Below, in pieces: positions 37,829 to 45,139 of a stretch of 64,000 nucleotides of DNA. The stretch spans positions 1,798,001 through 1,862,000 of the forward strand of contig NZ_CP041146.1 in NCBI RefSeq assembly GCF_006494775.1. Reading direction: 5' to 3'. This DNA is from Nocardioides humi (GTDB lineage: Bacteria > Actinomycetota > Actinomycetes > Propionibacteriales > Nocardioidaceae). Within the stretch, counting starts at the first letter, position 1; each line of letters begins with the position of its first letter. The notes under the pieces were generated by a model. The model searched no databases. It was not told the origin of the DNA and saw only the letters and a program-made list of their open reading frames with translations. Position numbers and translations under genes: made by a program.

Positions 37829-38617
37829 ATGCCCGTCCCGCTCGTCCGCAGCCACGCCGACTCCGCTGTCCTCATCGCCGGCGGCACCTCCGGTGTCGGC
37901 CTCGCCACCGCCGTGGCCTTCACCGATGCGGGCGTACGACGCATCGCCCTGCTGGGCCGCAACCCCGACCGCGGCGCGGCCGCACGCCAGCAGGTCGCCG
38001 ACCACTGCCCGGACGCCCGGGTCGAGTTCCTGCCCTGCGATGCGGGCGAGCTGACGCAGGTCGTCGACGCGGTCGGCAGCGCCCATGAGCTCCTCGACGG
38101 ACTCGACGTGCTGGTCAGCTCCACCACGACGGCGTACCGCCCCGACCTCCTGCACCGCACCGACCCGGCGGACCTCGAGCGCATCCTCGTCGGCCAGGCC
38201 GTGCCGCCGATGCTGCTGACCCGCGTCGTATTGCCCTACCTGCAGGAGCAGGGCGGCGGCAGCATCGTCAACATCGCCTCCGACGCCGCCAAGGTCCCCA
38301 CGCCGGGCGAGGCCGCGCTCGGTGCCGCCATGGCCGCGATCGTCGTCTTCAGCCGCGTCGCCGCGCTCGAGGCCAAGCGCGACGGCGTGCGCGTCAACGT
38401 GCTCACGCCGTCCCTGATCGCGGGGACGGCGACCGCGGCCAACGTCCTGCGCGACGGCTTCAGCAGGAAGCTGTTCGAGAAGGCGGCCGGCCAGGCGCAC
38501 CTGGGCGTCGCCGAGCCCGCCGACCTCGCGGCGATGGCGGTGTTCCTCGGCGGACCGGCCGCTGCGCGCGTCACGGGGCAGGCGATCAGCGTGAACGGCG
38601 GGGTCTCGATCGCCTGA
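37829..38617 (+). CDS. SDR-fold protein lacking the catalytic Tyr and Lys
   Basis: A 262-residue Rossmann protein. The cofactor loop AGGTSGVG is intact and the end VTGQAISVNGGVSIA is typical of BadH-like SDRs. Ser151 of IVNIASDAAK is present, but the YxxxK site is Leu164 and Met168 (PTPGEAALGAAMAAIVV), and the NNAG motif is replaced by SSTTT. It keeps the fold but cannot use the standard mechanism. A close relative with the same changes is encoded at 47004-47798. It may bind a CoA ester or act by another chemistry. It is downstream of a CRP-like site and divergent from the CoA ligase. Confidence 0.85.
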   Translation: MPVPLVRSHADSAVLIAGGTSGVGLATAVAFTDAGVRRIALLGRNPDRGAAARQQVADHCPDARVEFLPCDAGELTQVVDAVGSAHELLDGLDVLVSSTTTAYRPDLLHRTDPADLERILVGQAVPPMLLTRVVLPYLQEQGGGSIVNIASDAAKVPTPGEAALGAAMAAIVVFSRVAALEAKRDGVRVNVLTPSLIAGTATAANVLRDGFSRKLFEKAAGQAHLGVAEPADLAAMAVFLGGPAAARVTGQAISVNGGVSIA

Positions 38618-38647
38618 CGGCCCGTGCACCGAGCGCGCTCCGCGTGC

Positions 38648-39550
38648 TCAGGCCGACTCGTCCACGATCTGCCAGAAGCGGGCGTGGGCCCTGCGCGCCC
38701 ACCTCCGCCGGCGCTCGCGCAGCAGGGCAGCCGCCTCCCGTCCCACCCACTCCGGGAGAAGCGCCGACGGCAGCTGCGGGTCCCTGCGCATGAACCGCTG
38801 CTGGAGGTTGAGCAGGTCCAGGTAGGTGAGCAGGACGGCGTCGGGACCGTCGGGCTCGGGGGCGTCGGCCTCCTGGTCGATGAAGCGCCGGTACTGCGCG
38901 GCGAGCTCGGTCAGGTCCCACGACCGGTCGACCAGCTGAGCATCCGTCATGCCCACTCCCGCGGTGGGGCCGGTGACGGCCACCGCGGTGTCCTCCAGGC
39001 CCAGATCGGCGATCAGCCGCTGGAGCTCGGGCGCGCGCTCGTTGTGGGGGCTGACCCACAGCCCCGGCGTGGGGTTGCCCATCCCGAGCCAGTCGAGGCC
39101 GCCGTACAGGCGCTTCCGGGTGGTGCGCTGCTGCTGGGGCACGCTGACATACAGGAAGAGCCAGCGCCGGTCCCATCCGTCGTCGGCGGCCAGGTAGGTC
39201 TCGGAGCGCCGCACGCCCTCGGCCACCAGCTCCCGGCCGTGGCCGGCCAGCTGCCAGCGGACCGACCGGCCGACACGCTCGCGCTCCAGCCAGCCGGCGG
39301 CCGCCGACCGCGCCAGCACCTGGCGGCCGGCGTGGTCCTCGATCCCCAGCCCGCCCAGCACGCGGAGCAGCGCCGTCGTCCATGCCCCCTCGGGACGGTC
39401 GGGCAGCATCTCGCCGGCCATCGTCAACAGCAGGGAACGTGCGCTCGGCGGGGCAGCAGGGGCTGCCCACCCCGCTGGCTCGGCAGTACCAGTCCATCGG
39501 CCATGAGCACATGCAATCAGCCCGGCGCGCCCGGAGAGCGCAGGGTCCAC
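38648..39550 (-). CDS. PaaX family transcriptional regulator
   Basis: PaaX represses phenylacetate-degradation genes and is released by phenylacetyl-CoA. The N-terminal winged helix (TTALLRVLGGLGIEDHAGRQ then VLARSAAAGWLERERVG), the central PaaX domain (RRWLFLYVSVPQQQRTTRKR) and the C-terminal domain (PEWVGREAAALLRERRRRWA) are all present. About 300 residues is normal. The first 40 residues from the GTG at 39550 are poorly conserved, so the true start may be further in. It lies downstream of the FadR-type regulator on the same strand and may sense an aryl-CoA made by this cluster. Confidence 0.85.
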   Translation of the reverse strand: MDPALSGRAGLIACAHGRWTGTAEPAGWAAPAAPPSARSLLLTMAGEMLPDRPEGAWTTALLRVLGGLGIEDHAGRQVLARSAAAGWLERERVGRSVRWQLAGHGRELVAEGVRRSETYLAADDGWDRRWLFLYVSVPQQQRTTRKRLYGGLDWLGMGNPTPGLWVSPHNERAPELQRLIADLGLEDTAVAVTGPTAGVGMTDAQLVDRSWDLTELAAQYRRFIDQEADAPEPDGPDAVLLTYLDLLNLQQRFMRRDPQLPSALLPEWVGREAAALLRERRRRWARRAHARFWQIVDESA

Positions 39551-39580
39551 CGACGGCGCGGGGCGTGCCCGTCCCGCGGC

Positions 39581-40426
39581 TCACCCGCGCTCCGCGCCGG
39601 TCCAGTCGAGAACGCTGCCCACCTCCTCCCCCAGCCCGTCGACATAGGCCTGGACATGTCGCTCCATCCGCCGGCGCGCGACCTGGCGGTCTCCGCGGCG
39701 GACGGCGGCCGTGATCGCCTCGTGGGCGCGACAGGTGTCGGCCCGGACCTGCGCGTCGACCGTGCCGACATAGCCGGTCGAGTCGTAGATGAGCTCCGCC
39801 AGGGCCTCCATCAGCCCGGACAGCAGCTCGTTGCCCGAGGCCCGAGCGACGGCCATGTGCCACTCCACGTTGGCGCGCAGGAAACGGCTCACATCGCTGG
39901 TCTCGCGCATCAGCCGGTTGCTCGCCTCCAGCTCCCGCAGTGCGGGCTCGGTACGCCGTACCGCCGCCAGGCCGGCGCAGGGAGGCTCGATGGTCGCCCG
40001 CGTCTGCAGGAGCGCGGACAGCGAGACCTCGCTGCGGCGCACCACGAGGCGTACCGAGGCCGCGAGCTGGTGGCCGGTCGGACGGCGGACGACCGCCCCA
40101 CCGCCCCGCCCGGCCCGGATCTCGACGAAGCCACGCACCTCGAGCACCCGCAGCGCCTCGCGCACGGACGTCCTGCTCAGTCCGGTCTGCACCACCAGGG
40201 CTCGCTCCGGCGGGAGGGCCATCCCCTCGCGGAGCTCGCCCCTGCTGATCCTGGCCGCCAGGTCCTCGGCCAGCACGTCGCTGGCCTTGGGGACGTGGAG
40301 CGGCCGCAGCAGTGCCGGGCCTGTCGGATCGGGGCCTGTCGGATCGGGGCCGGTCGGATCGGGGCCTGTCGGATCGGGCGGGGGTGGGACCCTGCCGGTG
40401 GTGCTGCTCATCGGACTCACCCCCAC
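39581..40426 (-). CDS. FadR/GntR-family regulator with FCD domain
   Basis: After a repetitive Pro-Asp-Pro-Thr-Gly leader (residues about 18-37), a winged helix follows (ASDVLAEDLAARISRGELRE then PPERALVVQTGLSRTSVREA). The FCD domain has metal-site His residues in ANVEWHMAVARASGN, CRAHEAITAA and RRMERHVQAY. Such proteins bind TGGTnnnACCA-type repeats and respond to acyl-CoAs or carboxylates. Sites of exactly this type occur in several promoters of the window, making this the best candidate regulator. It closes the Liv operon that starts upstream, 27 bases after the binding-protein gene. A start at 40411 (MSSTTG) is also possible. Confidence 0.88.
   Translation of the reverse strand: MGVSPMSSTTGRVPPPPDPTGPDPTGPDPTGPDPTGPALLRPLHVPKASDVLAEDLAARISRGELREGMALPPERALVVQTGLSRTSVREALRVLEVRGFVEIRAGRGGGAVVRRPTGHQLAASVRLVVRRSEVSLSALLQTRATIEPPCAGLAAVRRTEPALRELEASNRLMRETSDVSRFLRANVEWHMAVARASGNELLSGLMEALAELIYDSTGYVGTVDAQVRADTCRAHEAITAAVRRGDRQVARRRMERHVQAYVDGLGEEVGSVLDWTGAERG
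40317..40376. repeat. Four 15-base tandem repeats inside the FadR-type gene
   Basis: Units of GGGCCTGTCGGATCG (the third unit has one change) occupy 40317-40331, 40332-40346, 40347-40361 and 40362-40376. On the coding (minus) strand they encode repeated Pro-Thr-Gly-Pro-Asp steps in the N-terminal leader, before the DNA-binding domain. The copy number is likely to vary. Confidence 0.9.
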
Positions 40427-40453
40427 CCGCCCGTCACCGGCGCCGACGCCCGA

Positions 40454-41674
40454 TCAGCCGAGCCGGCACGCCGGGTTGGCCTCGGGGTTGTTCTCCGACG
40501 CCGGGATCGCCGCGGTCGCGACGAGCGCGAGCGAGCCGTCGTCGGTCTTCTCCACCGTGCCGACGTAGGTCGGCGCCTCGATCTGGTGGTCCTCCGCCCG
40601 CAGCGTGACCTGGCCCTGGATGGAGTCGAAGCTCAGGCCCTCGAGGGCCTTCGCCACGTCGCCGGGGGCGATGCTGCCGGCCTTCTCGATGCCGGCGAAG
40701 ATCGCCTGCATGCCGAGGTAGCCGTTGCCGATGTTCTCCGTCGGGGCCGAGCCGTTCTTCGCCGTGTAGGCCTCGACGAACGCCTTCGTGCCCGGGGTGT
40801 CGGCGGTGGGGATCCAGGAGTTGGTGCCGAGCGCACCCACCAGCCGCTCGTCGTCGAGGGCGGCGAGCGTGGTCGACGACAGGCCGGTGTTGACCAGGAC
40901 CTTGTCGTACTTCTGGAGCACGCCGAACTGGAGCGCCTGCTTGAGGAAGTTGATCGCGTCGCTGCCGGCGAGCGACACCACGAGGCCGCCCTCGCCGCCG
41001 AGCTGGCTCAGGTAGCTGCCGAAGTCCGTCGTGCCGAGCGGCGAGAAGAGCTTGGCGTTGAGCTTGCTGCCGTCGGCCTCGAGGGTCTTCTCGACACCAC
41101 TGGTGCTGGCCTGGCCGAAGGAGTAGTCCGCGGCGATGCTGTCCCACTGCGGCAGGTCCTCCTCGGTCAGCCAGTAGGCCAGCGTGTTCACGCCGGCGCT
41201 GTCGTTGGCGGTGACCCGGAAGTAGCGCGAGGTGCAGGACTTCCCGGTGAGGTCGTCGCTCTGCCCCTGCGTGCCGATCATCAGTGCGTCCCACGCCTCG
41301 AGCTTCGGCGTGACGGCGGCCATCTCGGGCGACGACACCATGCCGATCACGAAGCGGGCGTTCTTCTCCTGCACCAGTCGCTGCGTCGCCGCGAGCGCAC
41401 CCTCCGGGGTGCCGAGGTCGTCGGCGAACTCCAGCTCGATCCGGTGGCCGTCGATGCCACCGTTGGCGTTCGCCTCGTCCGCCGCGAACTGGATGCCCTG
41501 GCGCTGCTCCTCTCCGTAGGCGGCGTAGGGACCGGACTCCGGCGTGACGACGGCGATCCGGATGGGACCGTCGTCGTCCTGCTTGCCGCTGTTGGCGGCG
41601 CCGCCCGAGCAGCCGGCGGTGGCGATCATCAGCCCGCTGAGGGCGGCGCCGAGGAGGACACGCTTGTTCTTCAT
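40454..41674 (-). CDS. Liv-type ABC transporter substrate-binding lipoprotein
   Basis: A 406-residue type I periplasmic-binding protein with a lipoprotein signal (positively charged start, hydrophobic core, lipobox IATAGC with Cys22). IRIAVVTPESGPYAAYGEE, ANGGIDGHRIELEFADD and DYSFGQASTSGVEKTL are typical of the LivK/amide-binding family. It catches the substrate outside the membrane for the permeases encoded upstream in the same operon. Similar proteins in aromatic clusters bind benzoate-like or hydroxylated acids, not amino acids. A GGAGAAACC ribosome site precedes the ATG. Confidence 0.9.
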   Translation of the reverse strand: MKNKRVLLGAALSGLMIATAGCSGGAANSGKQDDDGPIRIAVVTPESGPYAAYGEEQRQGIQFAADEANANGGIDGHRIELEFADDLGTPEGALAATQRLVQEKNARFVIGMVSSPEMAAVTPKLEAWDALMIGTQGQSDDLTGKSCTSRYFRVTANDSAGVNTLAYWLTEEDLPQWDSIAADYSFGQASTSGVEKTLEADGSKLNAKLFSPLGTTDFGSYLSQLGGEGGLVVSLAGSDAINFLKQALQFGVLQKYDKVLVNTGLSSTTLAALDDERLVGALGTNSWIPTADTPGTKAFVEAYTAKNGSAPTENIGNGYLGMQAIFAGIEKAGSIAPGDVAKALEGLSFDSIQGQVTLRAEDHQIEAPTYVGTVEKTDDGSLALVATAAIPASENNPEANPACRLG

Positions 41675-41716
41675 TGGTTTCTCCGTTCAGGTGGGCCGGT
41701 CGGCCGGTCCAGCGGG

Positions 41717-42415
41717 TCAGACCCCGACGAGCTCGCGCAGCGTCTCGGTCGTGGTCTCTTCGATGCGGCCCTCGGCGACCGTCTCCCCCTTGAGCAGTAC
41801 GGCGTACCGGTCGGCGAGACGAGTGACGAGGTCCAGGCGCTGCTCGATCAGCAGCATCGACGTCCCTGCCGCCTTGAGGCCGGCGAGGCAGTCCCCGAGA
41901 AGATCGATGACGACGGGCGCGAGTCCTTCGGACGGCTCGTCGAGGAGCAGGACGGTCGGGTTCGACATCAGCGCCCGGCCGATGGCGAGCATCTGCTGCT
42001 GTCCGCCGCTCAGATGCGTGCCGAGCGAGCCGCGGCGCTCCGCCAGGTCGGGGAACATCTCGTAGACGGCTGCGAGGCCCCACGGTCCCTTGCGCCGGGG
42101 CGCGGAGCCGACCACGAGGTTCTCCTCGACCGTCAGCGACGACAGGATCCAGCGCCCCTGCGGCACCAGGGCCGCCCCGAGGGCGGCGGCCTCGTGCGGC
42201 GCCCGGCCACGCAGTCGCCTGCCGCCGATGGTGATCGCTCCGCCACGCAGGTGCGCGATGCCGAACATCGTGTTGAGACTGGTGGTCTTGCCGACTCCGT
42301 TGGGACCGAGCAGGGCGAAGGACTCGCCCTCCGCGACCTCGAGGTCCAGACCGTCGAGGATCAGGGCGTCGTCGTAGTAGGCGCGCACGCCGTCGAAGGC
42401 CAGGACGCTGCTCAT
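41717..42415 (-). CDS. Liv-type ABC transporter ATP-binding protein (LivF-like)
   Basis: A 232-residue ATPase: Walker A GPNGVGKTTSLN, signature HLSGGQQQMLAIGRALM, Walker B VLLLDEPSEGLAP and the LivF-type end YAVLLKGETVAEG. Its ATG overlaps the LivG-like stop (ATGA). It powers the LivH/LivM-like permeases of this operon together with the LivG-like subunit. Confidence 0.93.
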   Translation of the reverse strand: MSSVLAFDGVRAYYDDALILDGLDLEVAEGESFALLGPNGVGKTTSLNTMFGIAHLRGGAITIGGRRLRGRAPHEAAALGAALVPQGRWILSSLTVEENLVVGSAPRRKGPWGLAAVYEMFPDLAERRGSLGTHLSGGQQQMLAIGRALMSNPTVLLLDEPSEGLAPVVIDLLGDCLAGLKAAGTSMLLIEQRLDLVTRLADRYAVLLKGETVAEGRIEETTTETLRELVGV

Positions 42416-43110
42416 GCCGCGCTCCGGCCGAGGTAGGCCTCCACGACCCTCGGGTCGCGCCGGACCTCCTGCGGTCTCCCGTCGGCGATGACCGCGCCCT
42501 GCTCGAGGACCGTCAGCCGGTCGCAGACCCGGTAGACCACCTCGAGGTGGTGCTCGACGAGGACGACCGTCATGCCCCGCTCGCGCACGAGGCCGGCGAG
42601 GTGGTCGGCCAGCGCGATGCTCTCCTCCCGGGAGAGGCCTGCGGCCGGCTCGTCGAGGAGCACGAGGTCGGGTGCTCCGAGCAGGGCCAGCGCGATGTCG
42701 ACGCGCCGCTGCTCGCCGTACCCGATCTCGGAGGGGGTGAGCGGGAGCGACGGGCCGAGCGCCAGGGCGGCGACCACGGCGTCGACGTCCTGCTCCCCGA
42801 CCAGGCGTCCGGCGACGTCCAGCTGATCGGCGACCGTCAGGTCCGGGTAGACGCTGATCCGCTGGAAGGAGCGGGCGATGCCGAGATGCCTGCGGCGCGG
42901 CGCGGCCATCCTGGTGATGTCGCGCTCACGGAACCGGACCGACCCGCTCGTGGGGCGCTGCCGACCGGAGATCAGGTCGATGCAGGTGCTCTTGCCGGCG
43001 CCGTTGGGGCCGATCAGGCCGTGGATGGACCCCTCGGCCACGTCGAGGGACACCTGGTCGACGGCCTTCACGCTGCCGTAGGCGAAGGACAGGTCATCGA
43101 GCTGCAGCAC
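42412..43110 (-). CDS. Liv-type ABC transporter ATP-binding protein (LivG-like), perhaps part of a LivM-LivG fusion
   Basis: A 232-residue ATPase with Walker A GPNGAGKSTCIDL, the LivG hallmark RSFQRISVYPDLTV, signature IGYGEQRRVDIALALL and Walker B LVLLDEPAAGLS. A GTG at 43110 gives a normal-sized protein, but the frame stays open upstream through a Pro-rich stretch (AEPPPVAVPEGTGPVPVPVP). That stretch looks like an interdomain linker following the LivM-like domain. If one base is missing near 43195, the two are a single fusion polypeptide. Confidence 0.9.
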   Translation of the reverse strand: MLQLDDLSFAYGSVKAVDQVSLDVAEGSIHGLIGPNGAGKSTCIDLISGRQRPTSGSVRFRERDITRMAAPRRRHLGIARSFQRISVYPDLTVADQLDVAGRLVGEQDVDAVVAALALGPSLPLTPSEIGYGEQRRVDIALALLGAPDLVLLDEPAAGLSREESIALADHLAGLVRERGMTVVLVEHHLEVVYRVCDRLTVLEQGAVIADGRPQEVRRDPRVVEAYLGRSAA

Positions 43111-44168
43111 GGCGGCCTCCTGGGGCGGGACGGGGACGGGGACGGGTCCGGTTCCTTCCGGGACCGCGACGGGAGGCGGCTCCGCGCTGCCTCGAAACCG
43201 CGCTCCAGCAGCTCGACACAGCCGCCGGGCGCGACCAGGACCACCACGATCAGCACCAGTCCGATCACCGCCTGGTAGTGATTGCCGCTGCCGGCGAGGT
43301 AGCTCTGCAGCACGACGAACAGGACCGCGCCGAGCGGGGGCCCGAGGACGCTGCGCACGCCGCCGATCACCGCGACGATGAGCGCGATGCCCGACGTCGA
43401 CCAGAACAGCGCCGAGAGCGAGATGAAGCTGGTCGTCACCAGGTTGAGCGTTCCTGCGACGCCGGCGACGGCGCCCGAGACGGTGAAGGCCAGCACCCGC
43501 GGCCAGTAGGTGGCGTATCCGGAGAAGCGCATCCGCTCGGCGTTGTCGCGGATCGACGCGAGCCGCCGGCCCCACATGGTGCGGCTCAGCGCCCAGAGCG
43601 CCGCGACGACCGTCATCAGCACGCCCCACACCAGCGGCCACGCGTCGACCGGGTTCCCGTACATCACGACGTCCTTGCCGAGCAGGGTGCCCTTGAGCTG
43701 CACGTTCAGGCCGTCGGAGCCGCGCGTGATCGAGTGGAGCTGACCGCCGGCGACCCAGACCAGCATCCCGATGGCGAGCGTGAGCATCGCGAAGGCGATG
43801 CCGGGCACCCTGATGGTCACCAGTCCGACCACGAACGCCGCGACGGTGCCGCAGGCGACACCCGCCGCCAGGGTCAGGCCGATCGGCAGGTCCGCCTCCT
43901 GGGCGACGTACGACGTGGCGTAGCCGGCGATGCCGTAGAACGCCGCGTGCCCGAAGCTGAGCTGACCGGTCTGGCGCAGCAGCCAGCCGATGCTGAGGGC
44001 GAGCAGGCCCAGCACCACGGCCTGCTGAGCCAGCTGGAGCTGGTAGAGGGAGACGACCCAGGGTGCGCCCAGCCCCGCCGCCGCGAGGCCCGCCCAGGCG
44101 ACCGCCTGCCAGCGGGCCGCGCGGTTGCGCCTGCGCAGGGTCGCGGCGACGGTCGGCTGCCCGCTCAC
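43068..44168 (-). CDS. Liv-type ABC transporter permease (LivM-like)
   Basis: A membrane protein with about nine to ten hydrophobic segments. LSFGHAAFYGIAGYATSYVA is the family signature, ASIRDNAERMRFSGYATYWP the cytoplasmic EAA-like loop, and VIGGVRSVLGPPLGAVLF the last conserved region. The GTG overlaps the LivH stop (GTGA). The frame as given ends with an unusual basic tail (SRLPSRSRKEPDPSPSPS) that overlaps the LivG gene by 43 bases. This may be an artefact of a missing base that hides a LivM-LivG fusion; the combined length of 1757 is one base short of whole codons. Confidence 0.9.
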   Translation of the reverse strand: MSGQPTVAATLRRRNRAARWQAVAWAGLAAAGLGAPWVVSLYQLQLAQQAVVLGLLALSIGWLLRQTGQLSFGHAAFYGIAGYATSYVAQEADLPIGLTLAAGVACGTVAAFVVGLVTIRVPGIAFAMLTLAIGMLVWVAGGQLHSITRGSDGLNVQLKGTLLGKDVVMYGNPVDAWPLVWGVLMTVVAALWALSRTMWGRRLASIRDNAERMRFSGYATYWPRVLAFTVSGAVAGVAGTLNLVTTSFISLSALFWSTSGIALIVAVIGGVRSVLGPPLGAVLFVVLQSYLAGSGNHYQAVIGLVLIVVVLVAPGGCVELLERGFEAARSRLPSRSRKEPDPSPSPSRPRRPPCCSSMTCPSPTAA

Positions 44169-45019
44169 AGCGCCGTCCTCCGTCCTGCGATGCCCTGGGG
44201 CCGCAGGAGCAGCACCACGAGCATCAGCAGGTAGGGCACGTACGCGGCCAGGGTCGGCACCTGCACCGTCGCCAGGGCGTTGGCGAGGCCGATCAGGAGC
44301 GCGGCGACCATCGGCCCGCCGATGCTGCCGAGACCGCCGACGACGACCACGATGAACGTGGTGATCAGGATCTCCGCCCCCATCGAGGGCGACAGGGTCA
44401 GGTAGGGGCCGGCGAGGACTCCGGCCAGCCCGGCCAGCCCGAAGCCCAGCGCCACGACGGTCGCGCTGACCCGGTCGACGTTGATGCCCATCGCCCCCGC
44501 CGTCACCCGGTCGTCGCCGGATGCCCGGACGAACAGGCCGGTGCGCGACAGCTTGAGCCACGCGACCAGACCGGCGCAGACCAGGAGGCCTGTGGCGATG
44601 ACGAACAGCCGGTAGGTCGGATAGGTCGCGAACCCCAGGTCGGTGCTCCCGGCGAGCACCCGGGGAGGATCGATGGTCCGGGCGTGCGTGCCCCAGAAGG
44701 TCTGCACGACGTCGGCGACGACGAATGTGATGCCGAAGGTCAGCAGCACCATGTCGAGCGGGCTGCGGCCGACCAGGAAGCGGAGGCCGAAGCGATCGAC
44801 GAGGAGGCCGGCCACCGCGAGCAGGATCGGCACGGTGACCAGCGCGACCCAGAACGACGTCCGGTCCGAGATCGAGAGGGCGACGTACGCCGCGAGCATG
44901 TAGATGGCGCCGTGGGCGAAGTTGACGACGCCCCGGAGTCCGAAGATCAACGCCAGTCCCGAGGAGAGGACGAGCAGGAGGACGCCGAACGCGAGACCGT
45001 TCAGCACCTGGACGAGCAT
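44165..45019 (-). CDS. Liv-type ABC transporter permease (LivH-like)
   Basis: A 284-residue permease with about eight membrane segments. GLRGVVNFAHGAIYMLAAYV is the LivH signature, FVRASGDDRVTAGAMGINVD the coupling loop, and FIVVVVGGLGSIGGPMVAAL the conserved C-terminal helix. It is the first of the five transporter genes. The gap upstream to the acyl-CoA synthetase gene carries two hairpins, so the transporter may also have its own transcript level. Confidence 0.93.
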   Translation of the reverse strand: MLVQVLNGLAFGVLLLVLSSGLALIFGLRGVVNFAHGAIYMLAAYVALSISDRTSFWVALVTVPILLAVAGLLVDRFGLRFLVGRSPLDMVLLTFGITFVVADVVQTFWGTHARTIDPPRVLAGSTDLGFATYPTYRLFVIATGLLVCAGLVAWLKLSRTGLFVRASGDDRVTAGAMGINVDRVSATVVALGFGLAGLAGVLAGPYLTLSPSMGAEILITTFIVVVVGGLGSIGGPMVAALLIGLANALATVQVPTLAAYVPYLLMLVVLLLRPQGIAGRRTAL

Positions 45020-45057
45020 GGCACCTCCAGTGGTGGCCGATGGGGGTGGAGACGGGT

Positions 45058-45088
45058 GGGCGGGACCGCCCGCGGACCGGTCGGTCCG
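45058..45088. terminator. Two small hairpins between the synthetase and the Liv operon
   Basis: GGGCGG/CCGCCC (45058-45071, two-base loop) and CGGACCG/CGGTCCG (45073-45088, two-base loop) lie in the 120-base gap between the acyl-CoA synthetase and LivH genes. They could attenuate read-through or act as operators. No U-tract is present. Confidence 0.4.
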
Positions 45089-45139
45089 TGGCAGCGGGAG
45101 AAGGGGCGACGCCGGGCTAGGGCGCCTCGACCGGGGACG

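Noticed and set aside
38624..42436. Very long open frame on the plus strand opposite PaaX, FadR and the Liv genes
   Set aside because: It is an antisense shadow produced by high GC content. Its translation is low-complexity Arg/Gly/Val-rich with no motif, while the minus strand carries clearly conserved genes.
43068..43110. Genuine 43-base overlap between LivM and LivG genes
   Set aside because: Possible, but the tail of the permease frame is unlike the family and the summed length is one base short. It is reported as a probable fusion or sequence error instead.
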